Assembly (NCBI RefSeq): GCF_003989745.1
Contig: NZ_RZGS01000006.1
Location: 1-64,000, forward strand
Source: Legionella septentrionalis
Lineage (GTDB): Bacteria; Pseudomonadota; Gammaproteobacteria; Legionellales; Legionellaceae
Length of the DNA stretch: 64,000 bases
Direction of reading: 5' to 3'
Shown: piece after piece, positions 1 to 8,939 of the stretch
Position numbering within the stretch: position 1 is the first letter of the stretch
How the letters are laid out: the number at the start of each line of letters is the position of its first letter
The notes under the pieces: generated by a model
Databases searched by the model: none
The model's input: only the letters and a program-made list of their open reading frames with translations
Told to the model about the DNA's origin: nothing
Program-made: the position numbers and the translations under genes

Positions 1-84
1 ATCTTCACCATGTCGGCCTTTAGGCTTTGGAAGTAATTTTTCTAAACGAGACCACATCTCGTCATCAATGACCATCCGTGACAT
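1..84 (-). mobile_element. IS5-family transposase, N-terminal end (runs off window)
   Basis: The minus strand from the ATG at 82-84 reads MSRMVIDDEMWSRLEKLLPK followed by PKGRHGED and stays open to the window edge. This is the typical N-terminus of the small DUF4096-type first domain of IS5-family transposases (for example the ISL2 and IS1031 groups). Only 28 residues are visible, so it cannot be said whether the element is intact. It lies 3' of rpmG on the same strand and is bordered by the palindrome at 97-155, which may mark its edge. Confidence 0.7.
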
Positions 85-96
85 TCCCTCTCCCCA

Positions 97-155
97 ACCC
101 TCTCCCGCGAAGGGCATCATCATACTATCAAAACTCCTATCGTGGGAGAGGGGGT
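97..155. repeat. REP-like imperfect palindrome beside the transposase
   Basis: The left arm at 97-110 (ACCCTCTCCCGCGA) pairs with the right arm at 140-155 (TCGTGGGAGAGGGGGT), apart from one mismatch and two extra G residues. A further CCCTCTCCCC lies at 86-95. C-rich CCCTCTCCC...GGGAGAGGG arms are common in bacterial dispersed palindromes. Its position next to a transposase start suggests either an insertion target or a mobile REP-type element. No second copy was noticed in the window. Confidence 0.5.
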
Positions 156-279
156 AGATCGAAGTGAAATAGAAAAATTTGTGCTCAATTTAAGATGAAA
201 TCTTGGCTAAAAAACTTTAGGGACGTTGCCTAAGTAAATATAAAGGGGGGCTTTAAGAAAATAACAGTACTGCAGACAG

Positions 280-308
280 GTTGGCATTGCTTGCAGCACA
301 ATGCCAAC
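280..308 (-). terminator. Hairpin downstream of rpmG
   Basis: GTTGGCATTG at 280-289 is perfectly complementary to CAATGCCAAC at 299-308, with a 9-nt loop. It begins 8 nt past the rpmG stop codon. There is no clear U-run on the minus-strand side, so it may act as an RNA-stabilising 3' hairpin instead of a classical intrinsic terminator. Confidence 0.5.
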
Positions 309-315
309 TTATAGA

Positions 316-480
316 TTATTTAACTTTTTTCTCTTTAAAAAGCACATGCTTTCTTACTACCGGATCATACATCATCAATTCCATCTTTTCCGGATGATTA
401 CGCGGATTTTTGGTGGTGGTTTTATAATAACCAGTACCAGCGGTGGATTCCATTTTTACTTTAACGGTGACAGCGGCCAC
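316..480 (-). CDS. rpmG: 50S ribosomal protein L33
   Basis: The 54-codon frame starts at a GTG (478-480) and reads [20 protein letters not shown], then a [17 protein letters not shown] core and a basic ending KEKKVK. This matches bacterial L33 in length and sequence. There are no cysteines, so it is the zinc-free (C-minus) form. It follows rpmB with a 16-nt gap in the usual rpmB-rpmG operon order. It is a small protein of the large ribosomal subunit near the E site. No ATG is available upstream in frame before the rpmB end, so the GTG start is preferred. Confidence 0.93.
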   Translation of the reverse strand: MAAVTVKVKMESTAGTGYYKTTTKNPRNHPEKMELMMYDPVVRKHVLFKEKKVK

Positions 481-496
481 GTTTTACCCCCTATAA

Positions 497-733
497 TTAA
501 ATTTTTTCGCCTTTGGCTCTTAGCTTATCAAGAACAGCTTTAATGCCGATTTTATCAATAATTCGCATACCCTTGGTGCTTACTTTTAGGGTGACAAAGC
601 GTTTTTCTTCTTCAACCCAAAAACGGTGAAGCTTGATATTAGGCAGAAAGCGTCTTCGTGTTTTATTATTGGCATGAGACACATTATTCCCGGTAATGGG
701 TCGTTTGCCGGTAACTTGGCATACTCTTGACAT
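497..733 (-). CDS. rpmB: 50S ribosomal protein L28
   Basis: This 78-residue protein starts [20 protein letters not shown] and contains the L28 signature [19 protein letters not shown]. It is a structural protein of the large ribosomal subunit. A GGAGTAAC ribosome-binding site sits just upstream of the ATG. It is the first gene of the rpmB-rpmG operon and is driven by the promoter at 821-849. The length agrees with the family (about 77-78 residues). Confidence 0.97.
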   Translation of the reverse strand: MSRVCQVTGKRPITGNNVSHANNKTRRRFLPNIKLHRFWVEEEKRFVTLKVSTKGMRIIDKIGIKAVLDKLRAKGEKI

Positions 734-820
734 GTTGTTACTCCAAAGGGGCCGGTACTATTTCCGGTTTGTTAATTCATGATTCGCAAGCGAATAAGTT
801 GAATGCAATACTGGAGGCGT

Positions 821-849
821 TTTATAGCAAAAAAAGAACAAAGATGCAA
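821..849 (-). promoter_or_regulatory. Sigma-70 promoter for rpmB-rpmG
   Basis: On the minus strand TTGCAT (844-849) is followed after exactly 17 nt by TATAAA (821-826). Both hexamers are near consensus. Transcription would start about 80 nt before the rpmB ATG, leaving a leader that contains a small inverted repeat (CCGGTAC...). Confidence 0.65.
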
Positions 850-1210
850 GTTGTGGTAAAAAGGAAAGAATATAGGTAAAAAAATAATCAGGTGCAAATA
901 AGCTTGATTGTATAAAAGGACGCATTTTTCTCAATTCCCAGAATTTAAATAAAAAGTAATTTTTGAAAATCCGTTCATTTCTTGTTGCATGAAAATAAAA
1001 ACCGTTGATTGAGGTTATAAAATCCCCCTATGCTGGCTTCATTTGTTTATTAGCTTTGAATTACTTAAAACAAGGAATGCAATGGTGCGATTAGCTGGAA
1101 TTTAAAAAGCGCTGCAGGACGAAATTTGGTATTAAAGTCTGTTTTACTCCCAGCAGTGGAAGCCTATTGAACATAGAGCGAATGAGTTCTTTTTCAAGGT
1201 TTTTAATACT

Positions 1211-1361
1211 CTACCCACAGAGTTATACACAGATTTTGTGGATAACTAATATTTCATGCAAAAAATTAAAAGGGCTTTTTGCCTTGATTTTATGCGGTAC
1301 TTGAAATTTAGATGCTACATTGTTTTGAAAATATGGCGGGAAGAGCAAAAAATTATCCACA
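1211..1361. other. DnaA-box cluster, candidate replication origin or DnaA-controlled site
   Basis: Three 9-mers fit the DnaA R-box consensus TTATNCACA: TTATACACA at 1223-1231 on the plus strand, TTATCCACA at 1237-1245 on the minus strand, and TTATCCACA at 1353-1361 on the plus strand. A weaker CTACCCACA lies at 1211-1219. They sit in AT-rich, gene-free DNA, with rpmB-rpmG transcribed away to the left and the RCC1 gene, trmB and hflKC transcribed away to the right. dnaA, dnaN, mnmG and rpmH are not in the window, so this could also be a DnaA titration site. Confidence 0.5.
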
Positions 1362-1680
1362 GGATAAATAAGAATAATCTTTTACGTGGATTTTGAATGG
1401 TATCTAAATAAAAATAAAAAAAACAGTCTTGACGAGTTAATATTTTTAAAGATTAGCAAGCTGACTCGATGAGACGATTTCTGCCTACTTAGATAGCTTT
1501 TGAGTACCTCGAGCGCATTGGTGCGTGCTCCTTTGAAGATGGTGTTTAATCTTATCGAGCGAATCAATACATTCAATGGCAATTCGAAAATGAAATGAGG
1601 CTATTTAAAGATAGTGCCTCAACTGAAGTGTCGCAGTTTGCGGGACACGTCACTTTTTATTAATCCGTGCGGAACATCTT

Positions 1681-2877
1681 ATGAATTCTTTTTCTATTTC
1701 AGATATGTATATCCTTATGATTGGTAGCAAAGGTACTCTTTTGGGTGCTGGTTATAATGATTCAGGGCAATTAGGCACTCTTGCAGAAGAAACGCCTTTC
1801 CTAAAAAAGATACCGTTTACTGAGCCTTTATCTCAGATAAAAACGGGCTACAAAAGCTCATTTTTAATTACTAGAGATAAGAAGCTCTTTGCCTTAGGAC
1901 TTAATAGCCATGGCAAGCTTGGATTAGGCCATATCAGAAATGTTCATGAAGCTTACGAAGTTAAAGGGGTGAATGAACCTGTAGCTTGTGTTGTAACAGG
2001 TTGCTCCCATACTTTAGTTTTAACAAACAACGGGAAAGTATATGGTGCTGGGAATAATTCTTATAACCAACTTGGCCTGCCTAAAACAACAGGAGAATCT
2101 CATATTTTCATTGAAATACCTTTATCTACCGAAAAACAGGTACGTGCCAAACTTATAGCGGGAGGAGCTTATCATACAATTGCACTAACCACAGAGAATG
2201 AATTATATGCTTGGGGTATTAATTATTGGGGCCACCTAGGGCTAGGGCATACAGAGGACATTGAAAGGCCTACACAGGTGCCTTTGGAAAGTTTGGGAGG
2301 TAAAAAAATTATAGATGTAAAAGCGGGTTCTAGTTTCAGTGCCTTACTTACTGAAACTGGTCAAGTGTATTGTTGCGGAAATCTAACATTTAAGAAATTT
2401 CAAGAATTTAAGCTTGTGAAGGGATTGAATAAGGTTAAGGCTTTAGCAGTAGGAGATCGCCATATTCTAGCTTTAACTCATGATGGTAAAGTATTTGCTT
2501 GGGGAAAGAATGAGTATAAGCAAATCAGTATTTCTGCTGGCCAAATTGTTGTCTTACCTCGGTTGATTGCTACAAAAGCCGTTGCAATTAGCGGTCTAAA
2601 TAATTCCTCTTTTATTTTAACCAAAGAAAATAACCCTTTATTAGCGCAGTTTGATTCTTATCAATTAAAATGCTTAGGGGAGAAAATTAACGTTTTTTTT
2701 GGGAATAAAGAAATTCCTGGATTAAAGTTTTCGATGATACAGCAAGCAGAACAAGTAAAAAAACCACTGATTAATTGGGCTCAATTTCAAAAATTATCTA
2801 TATTTGCTGATATATCAATTACTAAAAATGAAGACGAAAGCTATTTAAATCTTCATTCTTTACATGTTAAAAAATAA
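1681..2877 (+). CDS. RCC1-repeat protein, effector candidate
   Basis: This 398-residue protein is built from RCC1 (regulator of chromosome condensation) repeats spaced about 50 residues apart. Visible repeat cores include LLGAGYNDSGQLG near residue 20, FALGLNSHGKLGLGH near 68, YGAGNNSYNQLGL near 118, YAWGINYWGHLGLGH near 173, and weaker copies near 227 and 273, so a beta-propeller is expected. RCC1 proteins in eukaryotes activate small GTPases such as Ran, and Legionella secretes RCC1-type effectors (LegG1, PpgA). About 80 C-terminal residues lie outside the repeats. The end (HVKK) has no CAAX box. There is no signal peptide. The ribosome-binding site is weak and the gene stands alone beside decayed DNA, which fits an acquired accessory gene. 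The effector role is inferred. Confidence 0.8.
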   Translation: MNSFSISDMYILMIGSKGTLLGAGYNDSGQLGTLAEETPFLKKIPFTEPLSQIKTGYKSSFLITRDKKLFALGLNSHGKLGLGHIRNVHEAYEVKGVNEPVACVVTGCSHTLVLTNNGKVYGAGNNSYNQLGLPKTTGESHIFIEIPLSTEKQVRAKLIAGGAYHTIALTTENELYAWGINYWGHLGLGHTEDIERPTQVPLESLGGKKIIDVKAGSSFSALLTETGQVYCCGNLTFKKFQEFKLVKGLNKVKALAVGDRHILALTHDGKVFAWGKNEYKQISISAGQIVVLPRLIATKAVAISGLNNSSFILTKENNPLLAQFDSYQLKCLGEKINVFFGNKEIPGLKFSMIQQAEQVKKPLINWAQFQKLSIFADISITKNEDESYLNLHSLHVKK

Positions 2878-3433
2878 AATGCTAGATGCATTTTGGTGAG
2901 GGAAGGGCTCATCATGTCGGGTCCAACAGCAATACAGATTTGAACATCGCTTAGTGTTTGGAGATATGCTTTGTCGTTATAAAGGTGTGCGATTCAATTG
3001 TCAGTCACTTAAACTGAGATAGCACAATCTCATAATATTGCTCCTCATATATCGATCGTGAACTTATATTGATAATAAAAGAGTTATACAGCAAGGGGTA
3101 GCTTCAATATTCGGTCAACAATTACATATCACCTGATTGGACTACATCAATCATTGAATTACCAGGAGCTTTTACAAAAATGTAGAAAGAAGGATGATTG
3201 ATAAGATGAGTATTTAAGTTCAAGCGACATTCTATATAGTCGTCAGCACGAGAAGGAAGCTTGCACTCAAGCCCTGGCTCAAATTTTAAAAGCTGAATGC
3301 AAGCGTAATAGTGTGCGTTAGGGAAGCGCAGTAAATGTATGGTATTTTGTTGTCAAACTGTATAAAATAAACTCCCTAAGCTTGGCCATTTATAGTTTTA
3401 TTAAAACGTCAGCTATAATGAGTTGCCTTCTGG
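2878..3433. other. Gap with decayed coding remnant, no intact gene
   Basis: No open gene is visible in about 555 bases. A frame at 3205-3321 reads 38 codons ending in a protein-like stretch (KEACTQALAQILKAECKRN) but lacks a start, so it may be the tail of a lost gene. The final 60 bases before 3434 would hold the trmB promoter. Confidence 0.35.
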
Positions 3434-4144
3434 ATGAGTGAATCGATGCAACGAACTATTAAAAGTTATGTTTTACGCGCTGGACGAGTCAGTAATCGTC
3501 AGCAACAAGCTTTGGACGTTTGGCTGAATCATTATCAACTTGCTCAGCAAGACACCCCCTGGTGCCTTCATCATGAATTCGATAGGAAAGCCGATACCAT
3601 TGTGGAAATTGGTTTTGGGATGGGAGCTTCCTTGCTGGCTATGGCAAAAGCGCAACCTGAATACAATTACTTAGGCATTGAAGTACACCGTTCAGGAATC
3701 GGAAGCCTGGCAGCCGGTTTATATGAGCAGGGGATTAATAACGTTCGCATTGCCTCGTTTGATGCGGTGGAGGTTTTTAATAAACACATTGCAGATGATA
3801 CCCTAGCAGGCGTGCAGATATTTTTTCCAGACCCATGGCCTAAAAAACGACATCATAAACGTCGCCTGGTTCAGCCGGATTTCATCCATTTATTGGCACG
3901 AAAGCTACGTACAGGGGGATTTATCCATTGTGCAACGGATTGGCAAGATTATGCCGAACATATGTTAACCGTTCTTGCAGCCGAACCTTTATTGCAGAAT
4001 ATCGATCCTGCTCTGGGATTTATCCCAAGACCCGACACACGCCCTTTAACTAAATTTGAAGAACGAGGCCAGCGCTTAGGGCACGGCGTTTGGGACTTAA
4101 TGTTCTTACGTAATGCGGATGAATACAGTGAGATAGCAACATGA
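3434..4144 (+). CDS. trmB: tRNA (guanine-N7)-methyltransferase
   Basis: TrmB methylates N7 of G46 in the variable loop of tRNAs using S-adenosylmethionine. The 236-residue product has the SAM-binding motif VEIGFGMGASLLAMAK, the GIEVHRSGIG segment, the family signature FFPDPWPKKRHHKRR, and the C-terminal TKFEERGQRLGHGVWDL. The length is normal for proteobacteria. Its stop codon overlaps the start of the next gene (ATGA at 4141-4144), so the following large gene is probably translated by coupling to this housekeeping gene. Confidence 0.95.
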   Translation: MSESMQRTIKSYVLRAGRVSNRQQQALDVWLNHYQLAQQDTPWCLHHEFDRKADTIVEIGFGMGASLLAMAKAQPEYNYLGIEVHRSGIGSLAAGLYEQGINNVRIASFDAVEVFNKHIADDTLAGVQIFFPDPWPKKRHHKRRLVQPDFIHLLARKLRTGGFIHCATDWQDYAEHMLTVLAAEPLLQNIDPALGFIPRPDTRPLTKFEERGQRLGHGVWDLMFLRNADEYSEIAT

Positions 4145-7100
4145 TTGTCGAATTATTAGATCCATACACATCTAAGTATTCTTATCTGCAAACCGTGTGC
4201 AAAGTTTGCAGAGAACATCAATATTCCAAAATAATTGAAAATTATAAAACATTAGTTTTGACGGCTATTGAAAAGCATTATTTTACGCCCAAAATGCAAG
4301 CGTACTTCAAGTCAGTAAACCCTACAGGAGAGCCATTCACCAATTATGAGGAAGAACCAGAGCAGATTGGACAAATCAAGAAATTCGTCAATGCTCTTTA
4401 CTATGCTGAATTAGCTTTAAAAGATTTTGAGACAGTTAATCTTGAAGATGGTGATCATAAACTGCAAGATTTAAGCAAACTATATTACAAAACTTCCCAA
4501 TATATTTTCCAAGCTTCCTATTTGATTACTCATATAGATGTAGATTTGTTTGACATGTTTGCCAAGGAATGGGAAATAATTTCGCCTGTATTTAAGTTAT
4601 TTCATAGCCATGCAGAAAATATTAAGGAAGATACCAAAAATTTCCTATTGAAACTTCCCAATTTTCAAGTCCCTCATAGTGTAGGGAAAGTCAGTGGCAT
4701 TATTGTTGATCAGATGAAGCCGCACAGTGGTAAAATAGATTATGAATTTCTTACCCAGTTTACTGCAGTAATACCCGGTTATTTGGAAAAATTCAGTAAA
4801 AAAATCAGCGAATTTTCGGAAAAAGTTAAAGAGCAAGAACCGAATTTGGATAGAAAAACGCTGGCCGAACTGCAGGAACATGCTTTCCAATTGATTAATT
4901 CCATCGATAAACTCAATGGCGGTGACTTGTATTTGACGGTTAGGTTACTCCACTACATTTATATTGTCCGTCATGCCCTTACCTTAAGCATGAGCATTAT
5001 TGAACAATTGGGCAATTTAAGCGATTCCACCCAGGATGCCATCCACACTAAATTGGCAGAATTTAAATATAAAGTATTACCTGAGATTTTTGACAGCATA
5101 GACAATCTGGAAGTCCAATTCATGTTAAAACCGGGAACCATAGCACAGCCAGTTATGGAGGGCTTTAGGCAAGTATATGCTTCGCTGACAGAATACACCG
5201 GAAAAATGGTTAATTTTGCCAGCAAGGGTGAACAGCATAAAACAATCGAAGATGTGGAGTTTCTGTCTTATCGCCTAGAGCGAACCTATCAGCGCATCGC
5301 TGCTAACAAAAAGAAACTGGTCTCGATTGAAGAAGCTCAGAAAGCGGCAACGTCCTTTTTTCGTATCCTCAAAGAGCAGCAAAATACTCATACGAGGCTT
5401 GTAGATGTATCAGTTGAAATTAAAAAACAATTAGCTTTTTATTATCATTATTTACACCCTTATATGGCTCAAATGGATATGGATCTTGATCATACTATCC
5501 TGGATAGTTTGTCAAGAGAAAAGGGGGTGATTGAAGCCATTGGAAAACCATTGCACTGGCTCCCCTATATGGATTACACCGATGACATCGGTTTTATCCT
5601 TGGCAAGGGTAGAAAAATAGAAACTGAGAAGGAACTTAATATTTTATTCTCAAGACAGAGAGAAACGATTAAGTTTAATGAAGAAATCAATAACGAGGTC
5701 ATCAGCACCATTCAGCAAGATGCTGAAGTTCATCTCCATCCTTGGACTAATAAGACGAATGCGTTTACAGTGGATGCCTCCACGATAACCAAAAATGAGT
5801 TCCTTTTAACGATTTTTAATCTTATGGATGGTAAGGGTGAAGCCCCTGTGCTTTCAGATACACAGGCTTCGCAGGTCAACAGCTTATATAGGGAAAAAAG
5901 GCAAGAATTACTTGAAGCGCATACTGCCTTAAAGCTTTTTTGCGAGATATTGAACAATGAAGTGCACCAATCGGAAAGCTCTGAGCAGCTTTTAACGAAA
6001 CTCGACAAAGAGAAAAAAGACAATCTATACCGCTTATATAGACAATTTCGATATTATCTGGTTAGAGCCAATATGGAAGGCAATATTTCCCTGGATCATA
6101 CCTTGGAAGATTGTTTGCAACCTGACCCAACAAAAAAATTTGGCCTGCGGCAAGGGGAAGAAACTGAAATTTCAATAAAGGGAATCCTGCAAAAAATTCT
6201 TCCTTTTGAAAAAGGTATCTGCGCTATCGGTACCGCATTTCTAAAATTAAATGACAACTCTGCAGGAAAACCCAATTTACTTGCTGCCGAACAGGCTCTT
6301 GAAGTGTATGGGTTATGTGAGATAAAGATAGCAAAACTTAAAAGAGCAAAAGAAGCATATCAGGAATTTGCTAATATTTTAGCCAGGCAAATTGACCGCA
6401 GCAATGATGGCTTACTTTTGGAATCGCTGGGAAGTTATTCTAAAGGAAAACTTCGAAGTTTGTACGCTATCTTTCAGCCTTATCTTGCCAGTGCACAAAT
6501 AGGGAATGGCATGGGGTTGGATCAAAAGATTATTGAAAGTATCAGCAAGGAAAAGACGGAAAATCCTGTTTTAGTTGGCACTGTTCTAAAAGAGGTAGCC
6601 GCTTTAAGTGATGGTCTAACATCCGAACTTGAAAATTTAGAAGATGATTGCCGTTTCATAAAAAATTACCATTTATTGTTGCAAGCATTTGCAACCGAAA
6701 GCAAACCACTTGCAAAACCTGCATCTTTACCTCGGGCTCACCATGTGATTAAACATCAGAAGTTTTCGCAAACTTTGACTGAAGTGAAGGTAACTTGCGA
6801 GCGTTTTTTAAGATTTTTTAATCCCGCAATCCTGGCTCGTTTAAAGCCAGCGCAAACAGGCATTCCTTATCCTGAGTTAGAATCTTTGGATGAAGCTTTA
6901 AAAGAAAGCCATCAGACACTTAAATTAAAACGGTTATTTAATTGTTTATACCATTTGGAACAAGCCAGTATTAATCTGGAAAGTCTGAATGAAAAAAGCG
7001 GGCAATTCAAATATATGGTGGCTGTCATTCATGCCGGATATGAGCTTTATCAAGCTTGGGAACTTATTAAAGCCTTAGCTAAAGATCCTGCCTTTGCACT

Positions 7101-8874
7101 GATTGGCCATGAAATTTTACATAAGCTCCAGCATGTTTATACTCTAGGATTGAGTGTTACCAAACCCTATCTACCACAAAAAGATGCCCTGTTACCGGAA
7201 ACAAGTATTGGTGTTGGGGCCAATTACTTTATTAATATTTTAATGATTCTGCCTGAACACATAATACATGCGCAGAAAAAAGAAGATCTTAGTTCCGAAC
7301 TTTTGGAAAAACTTCAGGCAAGCTCCCTTGCAAGCGCTAAGGAAATTGAACGGATTATTAATAGTTCCGATTCTTTATTTAAGTTATTTTTCAAAATATC
7401 CCCCATGTACAATCTGTTTAACAAGCTAAAAACGCAGTTGACGGATTTAGCCTTGACTGCACACGATTCCATTGCTGATCACTTAACAGAAATCAGGGAT
7501 AGGGTATTAACGGGCATCCTATTGGAAACCGACCGTTGGGAAGACCAGCTGGGTTTAATGCCGGGTGCGTTATCGAATACCATGAAACGCATCCTGGATG
7601 AATTTTACCAAGGGTTGCTGGAGCCGCTGGGACTTGCCTCGCAACACCATATAAACCTGATTACCAGTACAGTTCCTTTGCAAAACCGTGAAGAGAATGT
7701 AAATGAAAAAATCAAGCAGGCTAAGCAGGAAAAAGCCAGAATTGCCGAGCAGCGGGAAATTGTAAAAAGCGTGTTAAACAATATACAAATGTATGATTCT
7801 GCTGCAATACGCTCCAATGTCAAAATTTTTGCCCATGTACAAAATTCCTTACACGAGAATATAAGAAGAGCCCTACCCTTATTCACGGCACAAAGTTCAG
7901 CCATTGTAGAGAGTGAGGGATTGGATATAGAAGGAGTTCGCGCCTTACTGGATAAACCAATTAACGAAGATAATCTGGAAAAACTCGAACTATTGGCTCT
8001 TAATAGCTTAAATTGTCTTGCAGGTGCAGATGCTTCCCAGGATGTGGTAATAGAAACTGCCGCTGAAAAGAAGGATTATTTTGCAGAATTAGCTCAGGAC
8101 CAAGAAAAATTAAATAATCAATTCATTACTGATTATAAGAAGGATTTTTTCAAAAAGCAGCTTGAAATCTATGCCGGCAAACAATTTGGTTTGATTCATT
8201 GTGGAGGCGAGTATCAGGAAAAACTCAAAGCTTACCTTTATAGCCAGGAAGATGCGCTATTGGCTACGATACCTGATTCCGGAGATATAAAGGATGCGGT
8301 AATGAAATTGCTGCAAAACTCGATACGGCATTTTGAGCATCGCAATTATCAGCATTATCACCGTTTAGACAGCATAAGGGCAGCTATTGCAAACTTTCAA
8401 TTATATATTTTCCAGATTAACAAAGAATTGGATGAAAGCACTGCACCAGAAAAAAGAACCCTGTTTGAAAGCGAAAAAACCTTGCGGGTTAAATTAGCAC
8501 ATATTAATAAGCTGCAAGAAATGGCAGAAAATAAAAATTTAAGCATCGTTGAACGCATACAACAGATTCGCCAACATGTGAAAGGAGAGCAATTTTCCCG
8601 AGACATGCTGAAATATCATGAGCATCATAATGAAACATGGATGTGGTTGAAACAATGCATTTTATATCTGTTTGAATTGCTTGGTTTGTATACTCCGCCC
8701 TATAAAAAACATTATCAGCACTTGGTAGAAGTTACTGAGAAAGAGCAAAGTATAAACAATTTAAGCGCCCGTTTTGGTTTATTCTCCACGGATTTGCGCG
8801 GGTATAATTTGCCTACTTTGGTAGAGGAACCGACTCCACAACCGAATGTGCTTTCTACGCTTAGCATGCAATGA
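4141..8874 (+). CDS. 1577-residue helical protein, Dot/Icm effector candidate
   Basis: This very large soluble protein is almost entirely predicted helix (Lys, Glu, Leu, Gln-rich), with no signal peptide and no clear enzyme motif. Three imperfect internal repeats can be read near residues 431, 628 and 770. Each has an [LY]Y-x-x-[FL]-x-x-Y-[LM] helix, then LD-x-x-[IL]-x-[DE], and copies 1 and 3 add S-[LI]-S-[RK]-EK (for example LDHTILDSLSREK and LDQKIIESISKEK). The C-terminus carries EE and Pro/Ser/Thr residues (LVEEPTPQPNVLSTLSMQ), loosely like Dot/Icm export signals. Size and style recall SdhA and SidH of Legionella, but I could not confirm orthology, so no symbol is given. It overlaps the trmB stop by 4 nt. 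It could also be an intracellular scaffold. Confidence 0.7.
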   Translation: MIVELLDPYTSKYSYLQTVCKVCREHQYSKIIENYKTLVLTAIEKHYFTPKMQAYFKSVNPTGEPFTNYEEEPEQIGQIKKFVNALYYAELALKDFETVNLEDGDHKLQDLSKLYYKTSQYIFQASYLITHIDVDLFDMFAKEWEIISPVFKLFHSHAENIKEDTKNFLLKLPNFQVPHSVGKVSGIIVDQMKPHSGKIDYEFLTQFTAVIPGYLEKFSKKISEFSEKVKEQEPNLDRKTLAELQEHAFQLINSIDKLNGGDLYLTVRLLHYIYIVRHALTLSMSIIEQLGNLSDSTQDAIHTKLAEFKYKVLPEIFDSIDNLEVQFMLKPGTIAQPVMEGFRQVYASLTEYTGKMVNFASKGEQHKTIEDVEFLSYRLERTYQRIAANKKKLVSIEEAQKAATSFFRILKEQQNTHTRLVDVSVEIKKQLAFYYHYLHPYMAQMDMDLDHTILDSLSREKGVIEAIGKPLHWLPYMDYTDDIGFILGKGRKIETEKELNILFSRQRETIKFNEEINNEVISTIQQDAEVHLHPWTNKTNAFTVDASTITKNEFLLTIFNLMDGKGEAPVLSDTQASQVNSLYREKRQELLEAHTALKLFCEILNNEVHQSESSEQLLTKLDKEKKDNLYRLYRQFRYYLVRANMEGNISLDHTLEDCLQPDPTKKFGLRQGEETEISIKGILQKILPFEKGICAIGTAFLKLNDNSAGKPNLLAAEQALEVYGLCEIKIAKLKRAKEAYQEFANILARQIDRSNDGLLLESLGSYSKGKLRSLYAIFQPYLASAQIGNGMGLDQKIIESISKEKTENPVLVGTVLKEVAALSDGLTSELENLEDDCRFIKNYHLLLQAFATESKPLAKPASLPRAHHVIKHQKFSQTLTEVKVTCERFLRFFNPAILARLKPAQTGIPYPELESLDEALKESHQTLKLKRLFNCLYHLEQASINLESLNEKSGQFKYMVAVIHAGYELYQAWELIKALAKDPAFALIGHEILHKLQHVYTLGLSVTKPYLPQKDALLPETSIGVGANYFINILMILPEHIIHAQKKEDLSSELLEKLQASSLASAKEIERIINSSDSLFKLFFKISPMYNLFNKLKTQLTDLALTAHDSIADHLTEIRDRVLTGILLETDRWEDQLGLMPGALSNTMKRILDEFYQGLLEPLGLASQHHINLITSTVPLQNREENVNEKIKQAKQEKARIAEQREIVKSVLNNIQMYDSAAIRSNVKIFAHVQNSLHENIRRALPLFTAQSSAIVESEGLDIEGVRALLDKPINEDNLEKLELLALNSLNCLAGADASQDVVIETAAEKKDYFAELAQDQEKLNNQFITDYKKDFFKKQLEIYAGKQFGLIHCGGEYQEKLKAYLYSQEDALLATIPDSGDIKDAVMKLLQNSIRHFEHRNYQHYHRLDSIRAAIANFQLYIFQINKELDESTAPEKRTLFESEKTLRVKLAHINKLQEMAENKNLSIVERIQQIRQHVKGEQFSRDMLKYHEHHNETWMWLKQCILYLFELLGLYTPPYKKHYQHLVEVTEKEQSINNLSARFGLFSTDLRGYNLPTLVEEPTPQPNVLSTLSMQ

Positions 8875-8875
8875 C

Positions 8876-8904
8876 TTGCTTAAACGCGCCAGACCCCATA
8901 AAAT
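8876..8904 (+). promoter_or_regulatory. Promoter for hflK
   Basis: TTGCTT (8876-8881) and TAAAAT (8899-8904) are separated by 17 nt. The site starts one base after the stop codon of the large upstream gene, so hflK can be expressed independently of it. The hflK ribosome-binding site GGGAG follows at about 8926. Confidence 0.55.
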
Positions 8905-8939
8905 CTTAATTTTCTTTTGCTAGGCGGGAGTAATAACGC

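Larger units (their letters stand above)
734..1680. other. Gene-free region between rpmB and the RCC1 gene
   Basis: About 950 bases carry no convincing gene. The rpmB promoter lies at 821-849. From about 850 to 1000 the sequence is very AT-rich, and 1211-1361 holds the DnaA-box cluster described separately. The one frame of any length (1382-1582, minus strand, 66 codons) has no recognisable domain and no ribosome-binding site and is not called. Confidence 0.6.

Noticed and set aside
1382-1582. 66-codon minus-strand frame in the rpmB-RCC1 gap
   Set aside because: No ribosome-binding site, no recognisable domain, and low-complexity ending; treated as non-coding.
3205-3321. Open frame of 38 codons with protein-like ending
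   Set aside because: No start codon and no recognisable family; reported only as a possible remnant inside the gap.
4141-8874. Naming this gene sdhA
   Set aside because: Size and style are similar, but no diagnostic motif could be confirmed from the sequence alone.
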